This document shows, piece after piece, positions 34,574 through 43,708 of a stretch of 64,000 nucleotides of DNA. The stretch lies in contig NZ_KB905844.1 in the NCBI RefSeq assembly GCF_000381065.1, positions 4,262 to 68,261 of the forward strand, written 5' to 3'. The notes beneath the pieces were generated by a model that made no database searches, had not been told where the DNA came from, and was given only the letters and a program-made list of their open reading frames with translations. The first letter of the stretch is position 1. Every line of letters starts with the position of its first letter. The position numbers and the translations under genes were made by a program. The DNA is from Propionispira raffinosivorans DSM 20765. GTDB lineage: Bacteria; Bacillota; Negativicutes; Selenomonadales; Selenomonadaceae.

Positions 34574-35668
34574 ATGGGTACTAAACCAACAGTGGTTGTA
34601 GCCATGAGCGGAGGGGTGGACAGTTCTTTGACTGCCGCCCTTCTTGTACGTGAAGGCTATAACGTGATTGGCGTGACAATGCGCCTGAGTGATGATAGCA
34701 GGGATTATGATGAAAATGAAGATCGCGGATGCTGTTCGCTAAAAGCAGTTGATGATGCTCGGCGTGTGGCGGAGATCATTGGCATCCCGCATTATGTTAT
34801 GAATTTTCGTGATATGTTTCAAAAAACAGTCGTGGATTATTTCTTGGATGAATATGTTCATGGCAGAACACCAAATCCTTGCATTGCCTGCAACCGTTAT
34901 GTGAAATTTGAGGGGCTTTTACAAAGATGCCGCGAAATTGGTGCTGACTACGTAGCAACCGGGCATTATGCCAAAATCGAGCAGGATGAACACAGTGGAC
35001 GATATTTACTTCGTAAAGGGATTGATGTTCTAAAAGATCAGTCCTATGCTTTGTATCATTTGAATCAGAAATCTTTGCAGCATTTTATGATGCCGCTCGG
35101 AACGTATACGAAAGTAGAGACTCGTGAGCTGGCGGAAGAATTTAATTTACCGGTAGCACATAAACCAGATAGTCAGGAAATTTGCTTTGTGCCAAATGAT
35201 GACTATAAAGCGTATTTAGAAGATAAGGTACCTCAGGCACTTCAGCCGGGCAATATTGTCGACTTGCAAGGAAATGTCCTTGGTCGTCATAAAGGGGTGC
35301 CGCTGTATACGATTGGTCAGCGCAAAGGTCTTGGTATTGCCGCAAAAACCCCGCTTTATGTTGTTGAACTGAATTTGAAACAGCATTTGGTTGTGGTCGG
35401 TGAAGATAAAGATACTTTTACAAATGGACTGATTGCCAATGATATGAACTGGATTACGATTGATGAACTCAAGGATCCAATGCAAGTCATGGCCAAAGTT
35501 CGGTATGGCAATAAAGAGGGTGCGGCATTGATTTCGCCGCTTAAGGATGGACTGGTCAAAGTGGTATTTGATAAACCGCAGCGAGCGGTTACACCTGGTC
35601 AGTCGGTTGTTTTTTATGAAAATGATTCTGTGGTTGGCGGTGGCAACATCGTGCGAGCTTTCAGCTAG
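34574..35668 (+). CDS. mnmA: tRNA-specific 2-thiouridylase
   Basis: A 364-aa enzyme that puts sulfur at C2 of U34 in Lys, Glu and Gln tRNAs. The PP-loop is AMSGGVDSSLTAALL at the N-terminus. The catalytic cysteines are Cys103 (NPCIACN) and Cys204 (EICFVPN). Position in the iscR-iscS-iscU cluster matches its need for IscS sulfur. A strong terminator follows. Confidence 0.96.
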   Translation: MGTKPTVVVAMSGGVDSSLTAALLVREGYNVIGVTMRLSDDSRDYDENEDRGCCSLKAVDDARRVAEIIGIPHYVMNFRDMFQKTVVDYFLDEYVHGRTPNPCIACNRYVKFEGLLQRCREIGADYVATGHYAKIEQDEHSGRYLLRKGIDVLKDQSYALYHLNQKSLQHFMMPLGTYTKVETRELAEEFNLPVAHKPDSQEICFVPNDDYKAYLEDKVPQALQPGNIVDLQGNVLGRHKGVPLYTIGQRKGLGIAAKTPLYVVELNLKQHLVVVGEDKDTFTNGLIANDMNWITIDELKDPMQVMAKVRYGNKEGAALISPLKDGLVKVVFDKPQRAVTPGQSVVFYENDSVVGGGNIVRAFS

Positions 35669-35684
35669 GGCGCCTTTTGTGCAG

Positions 35685-35730
35685 ATAAAAATAGATGTTC
35701 TGAATTTTTCACCAGAACATCTATTTTTAT
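35685..35730 (+). terminator. Intrinsic terminator after mnmA
   Basis: A perfect 18-bp stem (ATAAAAATAGATGTTCTG with 35713-35730) with a 10-nt loop. Confidence 0.92.
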
Positions 35731-35754
35731 GAAAAAAGCTGAAGTCAGTGAAAA

Positions 35755-35783
35755 TTGACTTTATGACTGGAATTTTATATAAT
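35755..35783 (+). promoter_or_regulatory. Strong promoter of alaS
   Basis: TTGACT and a perfect TATAAT separated by 17 bp, 55 bp before the alaS start. The short leader leaves no room for a T-box. Confidence 0.85.
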
Positions 35784-35838
35784 TATTTGAATAGTTTTTA
35801 CTTGAAAAAGTACCTATCTGTAGTGGAGGTCGATTAGT

Positions 35839-38454
35839 TTGAAATTTATGAGTGGAAATGAACTGCGAGAAAAATATTTGCAGTTTTTTGTTAGTAAAGG
35901 TCATCTGAGATTGCAAAGTGCGTCTTTGATACCGGAAAATGATCCAACATTATTAATGGTTGGTGCTGGAATGGCACCGTTTAAACCGTTTTTTACAGGA
36001 AAGATGAAGCCGCCTTGTACACGTATTACAACGAGTCAGCGCTGCGTGAGAACTGGTGATATCGAAAATGTTGGTAGAACAGCCCGTCATCAGACTTATT
36101 TTGAAATGCTCGGCAATTTTTCGTTTGGTGATTATTTTAAACATGATGCAATTAATTGGGCTTGGGAGTTTTTAACAAAAGAACTTGAATTACCAGAAGA
36201 CAAATTATGGGTCACGGTTTATCCGAAAGATGAAGAGGCTTATAAGATTTGGGCCGAAGAAACAAATGTAGATCCTTCTCATATTGTTAAGTTGGAAGAT
36301 AATTTTTGGGAAATCGGGCCTGGTCCATGTGGTCCGGATTCAGAAATTTATATTGATTTAGGTGAAGAACGCGGTTGTGGCAGCTCTGATTGTGCAGTTG
36401 GTTGTGATTGTGACAGATACCTTGAAATTTGGAATCTTGTCTTTACACAATATGATAAGAGCGAAGCGGGTGAATATGTACCGCTGGCGAAGAAAAATAT
36501 TGATACAGGTGCTGGTTTGGAACGTTTGGCATCGGTTATGCAAAATAAAAAGACAAATTTTGAAACAGATTTGTTATTCCCAATCATCGAATATGCAAGT
36601 GCCGTTTCCGGTGTTACATATGGCAGCGATGAAGATAAGGATGTTTCCCTGAAAGTTATTGCTGATCATGCAAGAAGTATGACGATTATGATTATGGATG
36701 GTATCCTGCCATCTAATGAAGGTCGGGGGTATGTACTTCGTCGCATTTTACGTCGAGCCATTCGTCATGGTAGGATGCTGGGGATTGAAACGAAATTTTT
36801 GACGGGCGCTGTGGATGCAGTCCTGAAAATTTATAATGGCGTATTTGCTGAATTGGTAGAAAAACAAGATTATATCAAAAAAGTAATCAGTTTGGAAGAA
36901 GATCGTTTCCATACGACACTTGTTCAAGGCATGGAACTTTTAAGCGGGCATATTGAACAATTACAAGCCGATAAAAAAACTGTTTTAAGTGGTGAAATTG
37001 GCTTTAAGTTGTATGATACGTTTGGTTTCCCTTGGGAACTTACAGATGAAATTTTGCACGAAAATGATATGACGCTGGATAAAGATGCCTTTGATAAGGC
37101 AATGCAGCAGCAGCGCCAAAGAGCTCGGGCGGCACGCCACGAAAATACAAGAGTGGCAATACCGGATTTACGCGGTCTTGATACGGAAAAATTATTGATA
37201 GATCCAACTGTGAAAGAAGCGAAAATTGTTTGTATTTGGAAAGATGGCCAGATGGTCGATTCAGTCAATGATGGCGAAGAAGCGGGGATGGTCTTTGATG
37301 TTACGCCGTTTTATGCAGAAGGCGGCGGACAGGTCGGCGATGCGGGTATTCTTGAAGGTCAATTTGGCAAGGTAAGTGTTTCAAATACAAAAAAATTGCC
37401 AAATGGAACCGTTTATCATATTGGTTATGTAGAAGAAGGTATCATTAAAGTTGGTGATACAATCAAAATAGAATTAGATGAAATAAAAAAACTTGCTTCG
37501 GCGCGTAATCATACAGCAACACATTTACTACAGGCTGCTTTGAAATCTGTCGTTGGTGAACATGTGAACCAAGCAGGGTCTTCTGTTAACGCAGAGCATT
37601 TGCGTTTTGATTTTTCTAGTTTTGAACCGGTTAGCAAAGAGCAGTTGCAGGAAGTAGAGGCAATCGTTAATACGGAAATCTTAAAAGGTACTGCTGTTGA
37701 TATTTGCCAAATGAGTCAATCCGAAGCAAAAGAAAAAGGTGCAATGGCACTTTTTGGTGAAAAATATGGCGATGTTGTTCGCGTGGTATCGGTTGCTGAT
37801 TTCAGTATGGAATTGTGCGGTGGGTCACATGTGGAAAATGTGGGGCAAATCGGCTTGTTTAAAATCATGAGTGAATCTGGAGTCGCATCGGGTGTGCGCC
37901 GGATTGAAGCGGTGACTGGCAGGGTTTCTATGGAGTATGCAAATAAACAGATTCAAACTTTGCAGGTGATTTCCGATAAATTAAAAACCCGACCTGATGA
38001 AGCAGCAGCGCGAGTGGATGCGATTTTAAGCAACATCAAGGATTTAGAACAGGAACTCACTGCATTTAATGAAACAAGAGCAAAGGAAGCAACGCAAAAA
38101 CTTTTGTTATCAGCTGAAAATTATGGTGAAGTTCAAGTTGTCATTGCGAAAGCTACGGCTAGCGATATGGATGAATTGCGCAATATTGCTGATATGGTTT
38201 GTGATCAATTAACGTGTGGTACAGTTGTGCTTGCAGCTGTTAATGACGGGAAAGTTAGTCTTGTTGTTAAAGTGAGTAAAGCAGCTGTTGCGAAAGGCGT
38301 TCATGCCGGAAAAATTATTAAAGATGCAGCGAAGCTTGTTGGCGGCGGTGGTGGCGGTCGCCCAGATATGGCACAGGCTGGCGGAAAAATACCGGAAAAG
38401 CTGGCGGATGCTTTTATAGCGGCGGCAGCTATTATAAAAGAACAAATTCACTAA
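35839..38454 (+). CDS. alaS: Alanyl-tRNA synthetase
   Basis: An 871-aa class II synthetase. The N-terminal aminoacylation core includes RCVRTGDIENVGRTARHQT and NFSFGDYF, the editing domain has NHTATHLLQAAL and CGGSHVENVG zinc-site motifs, and the C-terminal C-Ala domain ends with GGGGGGRPDMAQAGG. The spacing GGAGGT to TTG at 35839 (8 nt) selects this TTG over ATG 35848, which would be 17 nt away. Full length, single gene between a strong promoter and a terminator. Confidence 0.97.
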   Translation: MKFMSGNELREKYLQFFVSKGHLRLQSASLIPENDPTLLMVGAGMAPFKPFFTGKMKPPCTRITTSQRCVRTGDIENVGRTARHQTYFEMLGNFSFGDYFKHDAINWAWEFLTKELELPEDKLWVTVYPKDEEAYKIWAEETNVDPSHIVKLEDNFWEIGPGPCGPDSEIYIDLGEERGCGSSDCAVGCDCDRYLEIWNLVFTQYDKSEAGEYVPLAKKNIDTGAGLERLASVMQNKKTNFETDLLFPIIEYASAVSGVTYGSDEDKDVSLKVIADHARSMTIMIMDGILPSNEGRGYVLRRILRRAIRHGRMLGIETKFLTGAVDAVLKIYNGVFAELVEKQDYIKKVISLEEDRFHTTLVQGMELLSGHIEQLQADKKTVLSGEIGFKLYDTFGFPWELTDEILHENDMTLDKDAFDKAMQQQRQRARAARHENTRVAIPDLRGLDTEKLLIDPTVKEAKIVCIWKDGQMVDSVNDGEEAGMVFDVTPFYAEGGGQVGDAGILEGQFGKVSVSNTKKLPNGTVYHIGYVEEGIIKVGDTIKIELDEIKKLASARNHTATHLLQAALKSVVGEHVNQAGSSVNAEHLRFDFSSFEPVSKEQLQEVEAIVNTEILKGTAVDICQMSQSEAKEKGAMALFGEKYGDVVRVVSVADFSMELCGGSHVENVGQIGLFKIMSESGVASGVRRIEAVTGRVSMEYANKQIQTLQVISDKLKTRPDEAAARVDAILSNIKDLEQELTAFNETRAKEATQKLLLSAENYGEVQVVIAKATASDMDELRNIADMVCDQLTCGTVVLAAVNDGKVSLVVKVSKAAVAKGVHAGKIIKDAAKLVGGGGGGRPDMAQAGGKIPEKLADAFIAAAAIIKEQIH

Positions 38455-38467
38455 GTCTAATCAAGGG

Positions 38468-38505
38468 AGATGGGGCAGATCTTACAGTCTGCTCTATCTT
38501 TATTT
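38468..38505 (+). terminator. Intrinsic terminator after alaS
   Basis: AGATGGGGCAGA pairs with TCTGCTCTATCT (one G-U), loop TCTTACAG, then TTATTTTT. Confidence 0.85.
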
Positions 38506-38669
38506 TTCATACTGGACAGGAAATCATGAATGAAACAAGAATATAAACTATAAGTATCTAAAATATAAATAATGCATTAGATTTTTACTGCAAGTACTAT
38601 TTACCGCGTTATTTATACTATATTTACGGAAATAGCAAATGATCTGTGTTTTGAGGGGAGGACTCAATA

Positions 38670-38924
38670 ATGGCTAATATGGAAGAAACAATGATGTTTA
38701 AGTTTGGTGCCGATGAAAATAAAGCAGCAAATGTTCTTAAAAAAGTATGTCAGGCTATGGAAGAAAAAGGTTATAATCCAATCAATCAGTTGGTTGGTTA
38801 TTTGTTGTCAGGTGATCCTGCTTATGTGACGAGTCACAATGATGCCAGGAGTATGATTCGAAAACTGGAACGAGATGAGCTGTTAGAAGAGCTCATTCGA
38901 TCTTACATTGCAACGAATAAATAA
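38670..38924 (+). CDS. IreB-family regulatory phosphoprotein (UPF0297)
   Basis: An 84-aa protein matching the IreB/YrzL family: [46 protein letters not shown] and the terminal LIRSYI region. In enterococci IreB is phosphorylated by the Ser/Thr kinase IreK and affects cephalosporin resistance; its molecular role is otherwise poorly defined. It precedes the RuvX gene by 25 bp, the usual IreB-RuvX-DUF1292 order in Firmicutes. Confidence 0.92.
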   Translation: MANMEETMMFKFGADENKAANVLKKVCQAMEEKGYNPINQLVGYLLSGDPAYVTSHNDARSMIRKLERDELLEELIRSYIATNK

Positions 38925-38949
38925 GTATAGTGATAATAATGGAGGACGT

Positions 38950-39363
38950 ATGCGGATAATAGCGCTTGATGTTGGTGATCGTACAATTGGTATTGCTGTG
39001 AGTGATGAACTGATGTTTACAGCACAAGGAGTGGAGACGATTCGCCGTACATCTTTAGATCGTGATTTGAAACGCCTGGGTGAGTTGATGGAGCAGTATG
39101 AGACCAATACGTTACTTGTTGGGTTACCTAAAAATATGGATGGTACCATAGGGGTACGCTGCGAAATTGTCAAAGCTTTTACGCAAGAGATTACAAATGT
39201 GATGCCGGAGACGAAAATCATTTTTTGGGATGAACGGTTATCTACTGTTGCAGCATCGCGCTCTTTGATTGCCGCTGATGTAAGCAGGGCAAAACGAAAA
39301 AAAGTCATTGATAAAATGGCGGCAGTTTTTATCTTACAGGGATATTTGGATGGTCGTTCATAA
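38950..39363 (+). CDS. ruvX: RuvX/YqgF-family putative Holliday junction resolvase / pre-16S rRNA nuclease
   Basis: A 137-aa RNase H-like nuclease. The catalytic Asp lies in MRIIALDVGDRTIGIAVSD; KNMDGTIG and FWDERLSTVAASR complete the family signature. E. coli YqgF processes the 5' end of 16S rRNA; resolvase activity has been proposed. GGAGG right upstream sets ATG 38950 over the longer frame from 38908. Confidence 0.93.
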   Translation: MRIIALDVGDRTIGIAVSDELMFTAQGVETIRRTSLDRDLKRLGELMEQYETNTLLVGLPKNMDGTIGVRCEIVKAFTQEITNVMPETKIIFWDERLSTVAASRSLIAADVSRAKRKKVIDKMAAVFILQGYLDGRS

Positions 39364-39448
39364 ATTCTTGACAGAGCGAAGTTTCTAGGTTAGAATGTTA
39401 GCAAAGAATGGGTTTATACGGACCTAAAAATACTATGAGGTGAATTGA

Positions 39449-39817
39449 ATGACAGATAAAGAAAAAGATTTAATTGATGAAGCAGAAGAAATGGTTGTTG
39501 TTATGACCGATGAAGACGGTAATGAGTTTTATTATCGCGAAGAAATGATCATACCAGTTGGCGACAAGAAATTTGCTTTACTCGTAGGTATTCATGAAGA
39601 TGAAGAAGATGTATCCGAGGAAGCTCATGAACATGAACATGAAGATTGCGGCTGTGGCTGCGGTTGTGACGATGAAGAAGATGTATTGATTGCGAAAATC
39701 GTAACCAATGAAAATGGCGAAGATGAATATATCGACCCTACGGATGAAGAATTCGAAGAAGTTCAAAAAGCATATGATGCAATTATGGATGAAGAAGAAG
39801 CCGAAGATAAAGAATAA
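39449..39817 (+). CDS. DUF1292 protein with His/Cys-rich insert
   Basis: A 122-aa very acidic protein. The N-terminal DUF1292 core is visible (EDGNEFYYREEMIIPVGDKKFALLV). A segment at about residues 57-75 is rich in His and Cys: three HE repeats, then four Cys alternating with Gly (CGCGCGC), flanked by Asp/Glu. This looks like a metal-binding insertion not part of the minimal DUF1292 fold. Function unknown; the family always travels with ireB and ruvX, as here. Confidence 0.85.
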   Translation: MTDKEKDLIDEAEEMVVVMTDEDGNEFYYREEMIIPVGDKKFALLVGIHEDEEDVSEEAHEHEHEDCGCGCGCDDEEDVLIAKIVTNENGEDEYIDPTDEEFEEVQKAYDAIMDEEEAEDKE

Positions 39818-39837
39818 AAGCGAATAAATAACTTTTT

Positions 39838-39878
39838 AAGTCGTCCCTGTCTTGTTGATTGGGACGATTTATTTTTTT
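39838..39878 (+). terminator. Intrinsic terminator after the DUF1292 gene
   Basis: AAGTCGTCCC pairs with GGGACGATTT (one G-U), then ATTTTTTT. Confidence 0.85.
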
Positions 39879-39963
39879 ATTTGTAAATTTAAATTGATCG
39901 CAGCAGGAATCTTATGTTTTAAATGGAATTAAATAATAAATACTATTTATAGTGAGTGAATTT

Positions 39964-40011
39964 AAAAAATAGCAGTAATCAAATTTTTTTGTTTGTTGCT
40001 ATTTTTTTTAG
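39964..40011 (+). terminator. Possible second terminator-like hairpin
   Basis: AAAAAATAGCA pairs with TGCTATTTTTT with weaker pairing inside and a long T-tract. Redundant with the hairpin at 39838. Confidence 0.5.
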
Positions 40012-40196
40012 AAGTTATTTTACGTAGATACTTTGTACGATATTCTCAAGAAATCATTTAATACAGTTCTTATTGATACCAAGCATTAAAAATGCCAATT
40101 TTTTTAAAAGATTATACAACGTGTAAGATTTTATGATGTGTATGGCGGTCGTGGTGTCCATTCAATGAACGTAATCGATTAAAGGAGAGATGTACA

Positions 40197-41921
40197 ATGC
40201 AATGGCTGCATAATCTAAAGGTGAAGAAAAAACTATTTATTTTGATGTTTGTATTTATTTGTGGATTAATAAGTATTGGGGTTATGGGCTTTTATTATTT
40301 ACGGCAAGCAAATGAGAATTTTGAAAATTTATATCAGGTGGATTTAAAAAAAGTTGAGCAGGCATCACAAGGCTGCGTACTGATTCGCGAAATTCAGGGA
40401 GATATGTTTCTTTTAATGAGTACCACCTATCCTGAGGAAGAAAAAAAATTAATGGGCGAAATTAATAATCTAACCTTAAAATTTGATGAAACTCTTAAAT
40501 CTTATGAACAGCTGCCTCTAAACTCTATGGAACAAGGAAATTTAAAAGAATTGAGAGATGCGATCAATGATTATCGTGTGGTCAAAAAGAGGGTTATTGA
40601 ATTAGCTACAACTGGTCAGGATCAAGCGGCTCGACAATTATATCGGGATAAAGGCGAAGTCATAGCCGATGATTTTGTACAGCACTTAAATGATATGACA
40701 ATTAAATCACAAGCGAATGCGGATGAAATGGCGGCTGCATCACATACGGCATTCCAGCAGGCAAAAATGGTATTTATTCTTTTTGTTTTGTGTCTGACTG
40801 TGATCGGGCTTATTTTAGGCAGCCTTATTATTCGACAAATTGTTACGCGCTTAAATGATGCAGTGGATTTTTTAGATGAAATTGCGACAGGCGATTTTTC
40901 ACGCGATGTAAGTGCAGCTCACAGCCTTGAAGATCATAGTGAATTTGGTCGTTTATCAAGGTCAATTGATCAAATGAATAAGCATATTCGTGCGTTGATT
41001 AAGAATATTTCTACTACGGCTGAGAACTTAGCATCGGCATCTGAGGAACTATCTGCTACAGCTGAGCAATCAGCACAAGCTTCAGAACAAGTAGCTCAGT
41101 CGATTACAACGGTTGCGAAGGGATCGGAAAAGCAATTGCATATGGCGAACGAAACGAGTCTTACGATTGAAGAAATGGCAAAAGGAATTCAGCAAGTAGC
41201 TCAAAATAGTATGGTTGCGACGCAGTCGGCTGAAAAAACATCAATTTCGGCAACCAGCGGCGGTTCAGCTATTGAACAAACAATCGATCAAATGAAAGTC
41301 ATTGAGCAAAAAACGGATCATACAGCCAATGTTATCAGTGAATTGGATGCTCGTTCACAGCAAATTGGTCAGATTGTTGAGGCCATTACGACGATTGCCG
41401 ACCAAACCAATTTACTGGCTTTAAATGCAGCAATTGAAGCTGCTAGAGCAGGTGAGGCGGGGCGTGGTTTTTCTGTTGTAGCTGAAGAGGTTCGTAAGCT
41501 GGCGGAACAATCTGCCCAGTCTGCTAAGGAAATTACGGAGTTGATTCATGAAATTCAGGAACGAACCAATAGTGCGGTTTCGTTTATGAATGATAGTAAA
41601 AAAGAAGTTAAAGCTGGTGCGGAAGTGGCGAATCTTGCTGGTGAAAATTTCGCTGAAATATTAACAAGGGTGAGTGAGATTACAAATCAAATTCATGAAA
41701 TTTCGGCGGCGAGTGAGGAACTTACCAGTGGAACGGATACGGTGGTAATGAGCGCTCGACATACCATAAAGGAAAGTGAAAAAGCAGCGGAAGAAACCGA
41801 GTCTATTTCAGCGGCAACGGAGCAGCAATCGGCGGCTGTTGAGGAAATTGCGACAGCGAGTAAACATTTGGCTGATATGGCGATGGAACTGCAAAATTCA
41901 ATTTTGAAGTTCAAGGTTTAA
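40197..41921 (+). CDS. Methyl-accepting chemotaxis protein
   Basis: A 574-aa receptor, same architecture as the one at 170 but clearly a different gene. It has membrane helices at about 13-35 and 191-212, a four-helix-bundle type sensor between them, HAMP (about 213-270), and the signalling hairpin near 398-440 with [19 protein letters not shown]. The second half of the signalling domain ends with an [14 protein letters not shown] pattern. The sensor regions of the two receptors differ, so they should see different ligands. AAAGGAGAG precedes ATG 40197. Confidence 0.93.
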   Translation: MQWLHNLKVKKKLFILMFVFICGLISIGVMGFYYLRQANENFENLYQVDLKKVEQASQGCVLIREIQGDMFLLMSTTYPEEEKKLMGEINNLTLKFDETLKSYEQLPLNSMEQGNLKELRDAINDYRVVKKRVIELATTGQDQAARQLYRDKGEVIADDFVQHLNDMTIKSQANADEMAAASHTAFQQAKMVFILFVLCLTVIGLILGSLIIRQIVTRLNDAVDFLDEIATGDFSRDVSAAHSLEDHSEFGRLSRSIDQMNKHIRALIKNISTTAENLASASEELSATAEQSAQASEQVAQSITTVAKGSEKQLHMANETSLTIEEMAKGIQQVAQNSMVATQSAEKTSISATSGGSAIEQTIDQMKVIEQKTDHTANVISELDARSQQIGQIVEAITTIADQTNLLALNAAIEAARAGEAGRGFSVVAEEVRKLAEQSAQSAKEITELIHEIQERTNSAVSFMNDSKKEVKAGAEVANLAGENFAEILTRVSEITNQIHEISAASEELTSGTDTVVMSARHTIKESEKAAEETESISAATEQQSAAVEEIATASKHLADMAMELQNSILKFKV

Positions 41922-41946
41922 GTTCTGACTTATAGGTCATGGAAAG

Positions 41947-41987
41947 AAAATGTACTCATCTGTGAAAGGTAAGTACATTTTTTTTTC
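41947..41987 (+). terminator. Intrinsic terminator
   Basis: AAAATGTACT pairs with AGTACATTTT around a 15-nt loop, followed by TTTTT. Confidence 0.82.
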
Positions 41988-41998
41988 GTAAAAAAATA

Positions 41999-42027
41999 TT
42001 GTAATTGTTATGTGGTTTTCGTATAAT
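41999..42027 (+). promoter_or_regulatory. Promoter of mltG
   Basis: TTGTAA and a perfect TATAAT with a 17-bp spacer, about 43 bp upstream of the GTG start. Likely drives mltG-trmR-U32 peptidase. Confidence 0.75.
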
Positions 42028-42069
42028 TAAAAGATATGTAAAAGCGTCTAGAGTTAAGGAGAGGGTTTT

Positions 42070-43101
42070 GTGTCGGAAATAAAAGAGAAGTTACAATTAT
42101 CAAAAGGTATTGTATTAGGGAGTATCATACTTTTCATTTTTATGATTTTTACATATGGCTGCATGCATCAATCTCATACGGCGGCGGCTTCTAATGAGCA
42201 GTCGAAGGTGAAGTCCGTTTATATTCGTGTAAAACCAGGGATGGATGCTGAAAAAATTGCCAACCTGTTGCGAGATCGGAACGTCATTGATAATGTCTAT
42301 ATGTTTAGAATTATGGCGAAGGTGGAAGGCTTAGATAATAATTTAAAGACGGGTGATTATCAGTTACAGACAAATATGACATATAAGGAAATTCTTGAGG
42401 TTTTAGTTAGTGGGAAAACGGCGATGATGTCAATTATGATTCCTGAAGGTTATAATGTCGAGCAAATTGCTAAAACCTTGCAAGATAAGGGGATTGTTAG
42501 TGCCAAAGATTTTGAAAAAGCTGCTACCGATTTTGCACCATACGACTATATAACAAAAGCGCATGATGTGAAATATCGAGTGGATGGTTTTTTATTTCCC
42601 GATACCTATGAAATTGCTGGAGATTTTACGGCAATGGATATTCTTACATTAATGGCGAAGGAATTTGATCATAAATTAACGCCGGAAATGCGTTCACGGG
42701 CGACAGCAATGAATTTATCGATTCGCGACTTGGTAATTTTGGCCTCCCTTGTTGAAAAAGAAGCGCAAGTGGAAGAAGATCGTCCTATCATCGCACAAGT
42801 ATTTATGAATCGGTTGCGCGAAAAGATGCCGCTGCAATCGTGTGCGACCATTCAATATATTTTGGGGAATCCGAAAGCAGAATTGTCTATTCAGGATACG
42901 CAGATTAAATCGCCTTATAATACGTATCTGAATATGGGGCTGCCACCGGGTCCTATTGCCAATCCGGGACTTGCATCTATTAAAGAAGTTTTATATTCTG
43001 AACCAACAGAGTATTTATATTTTGTGGCGGATAAGCATGGGAAACATCATTTTAGCAAAACATATCAAGAACATTTACAAACGATAGACCGGGTGGAATA
43101 A
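42070..43101 (+). CDS. mltG: Endolytic murein transglycosylase
   Basis: A 343-aa YceG-family protein that cleaves nascent glycan strands and ends their growth. A membrane segment at about residues 15-34 anchors it; a LysM-like part follows, then the catalytic domain with the conserved glutamate in LASLVEKEAQVEEDRP and the YNTYLNMGLPPGPIANPG motif. The GTG start follows AAGGAGAGGG. It heads a tight run with the methyltransferase (1-bp gap) and U32 genes. Confidence 0.93.
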   Translation: MSEIKEKLQLSKGIVLGSIILFIFMIFTYGCMHQSHTAAASNEQSKVKSVYIRVKPGMDAEKIANLLRDRNVIDNVYMFRIMAKVEGLDNNLKTGDYQLQTNMTYKEILEVLVSGKTAMMSIMIPEGYNVEQIAKTLQDKGIVSAKDFEKAATDFAPYDYITKAHDVKYRVDGFLFPDTYEIAGDFTAMDILTLMAKEFDHKLTPEMRSRATAMNLSIRDLVILASLVEKEAQVEEDRPIIAQVFMNRLREKMPLQSCATIQYILGNPKAELSIQDTQIKSPYNTYLNMGLPPGPIANPGLASIKEVLYSEPTEYLYFVADKHGKHHFSKTYQEHLQTIDRVE

Positions 43102-43102
43102 A

Positions 43103-43708
43103 ATGGAGTATTTGTTACGAGAAATGGAAGAGTATGCTGTAGTGCATCATGTACCAATTATTAATGTAAACGGCAAAGCATTCCTTATAGAGACCGTTGC
43201 AGCCAAACGACCGCATCGTGTATTGGAGATTGGTACGGCAATTGGATATTCTTCGCTTTTGATTGCAGAAAATAGTGCAGATGATATTCAAATCACTACT
43301 TTGGAGTTAAATGAAGAGCGTGCCGCGACGGCAAGAAAATTTATGAATCAGTCAAGATACAGTGAACAAATTACAATTTTACTTGGTGATGCGGCGGTAA
43401 ACATTGATACACTGCAAGATGTATATGATCTTGTTTTTATTGATGCTGCCAAAGGGCAGTATCTTACGTATTTTAATAAGATATTACCGCATCTGGCAGC
43501 AGACGGTGTTGTTGTTGCAGATAATGTACTATTTCGTGGATATGTACGGAGCAGTGAAAAACCACCGCGTCGTTATAAAACAATTGTAACGAGATTGAAA
43601 AAATATATCGAAATAGTTGAAAACCATCCTGAGTTTGAGACGGTGATCCATGAGCAAGGGGATGGTTTAGCTGTTTCTTATAGGAGGAAGAATAGTGGAA
43701 AAACCTGA
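43103..43708 (+). CDS. trmR: SAM-dependent O-methyltransferase, tRNA 5-hydroxyuridine methyltransferase-like
   Basis: A 201-aa class I methyltransferase. The SAM motif is VLEIGTAIGYSSLLIA, followed by TTLELNEERA and the metal-site region VFIDAAKGQYLTYF and VVADNVLFRGYV. It matches YrrM/TrmR of Bacillus, which methylates 5-hydroxyuridine at tRNA position 34; other members act on catechols. The tie to tRNA is supported by the U32 peptidase-family gene overlapping its 3' end by 14 nt, since U32 proteins make the hydroxyuridine. Confidence 0.85.
   Translation: MEYLLREMEEYAVVHHVPIINVNGKAFLIETVAAKRPHRVLEIGTAIGYSSLLIAENSADDIQITTLELNEERAATARKFMNQSRYSEQITILLGDAAVNIDTLQDVYDLVFIDAAKGQYLTYFNKILPHLAADGVVVADNVLFRGYVRSSEKPPRRYKTIVTRLKKYIEIVENHPEFETVIHEQGDGLAVSYRRKNSGKT

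Larger units (their letters stand above)
39818..40196. other. Intergenic region before second chemoreceptor
   Basis: A 379-bp gap with two hairpins (39838-39870 and about 39964-40010) and no credible gene. I see no GEMM-type c-di-GMP riboswitch. The stretch 40012-40180 is AT-rich with no clear -10/-35 pair. Confidence 0.5.

Noticed and set aside
35142-35559. Several reverse-strand frames over mnmA
   Set aside because: All are antisense to conserved MnmA sequence, with no start site support.
35731-35838. T-box leader for alaS
   Set aside because: Only about 55 nt lie between promoter and start; too short for a T-box, and no AGGGTGG-type antiterminator sequence is seen.
38883-39308. 141-codon reverse-strand frame over ireB/ruvX
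   Set aside because: Antisense to well-recognised RuvX motifs; no homology-like features of its own.
39871-40196. c-di-GMP (GEMM) riboswitch before the second chemoreceptor
   Set aside because: No recognisable conserved GEMM core; only AT-rich DNA and hairpins are seen.
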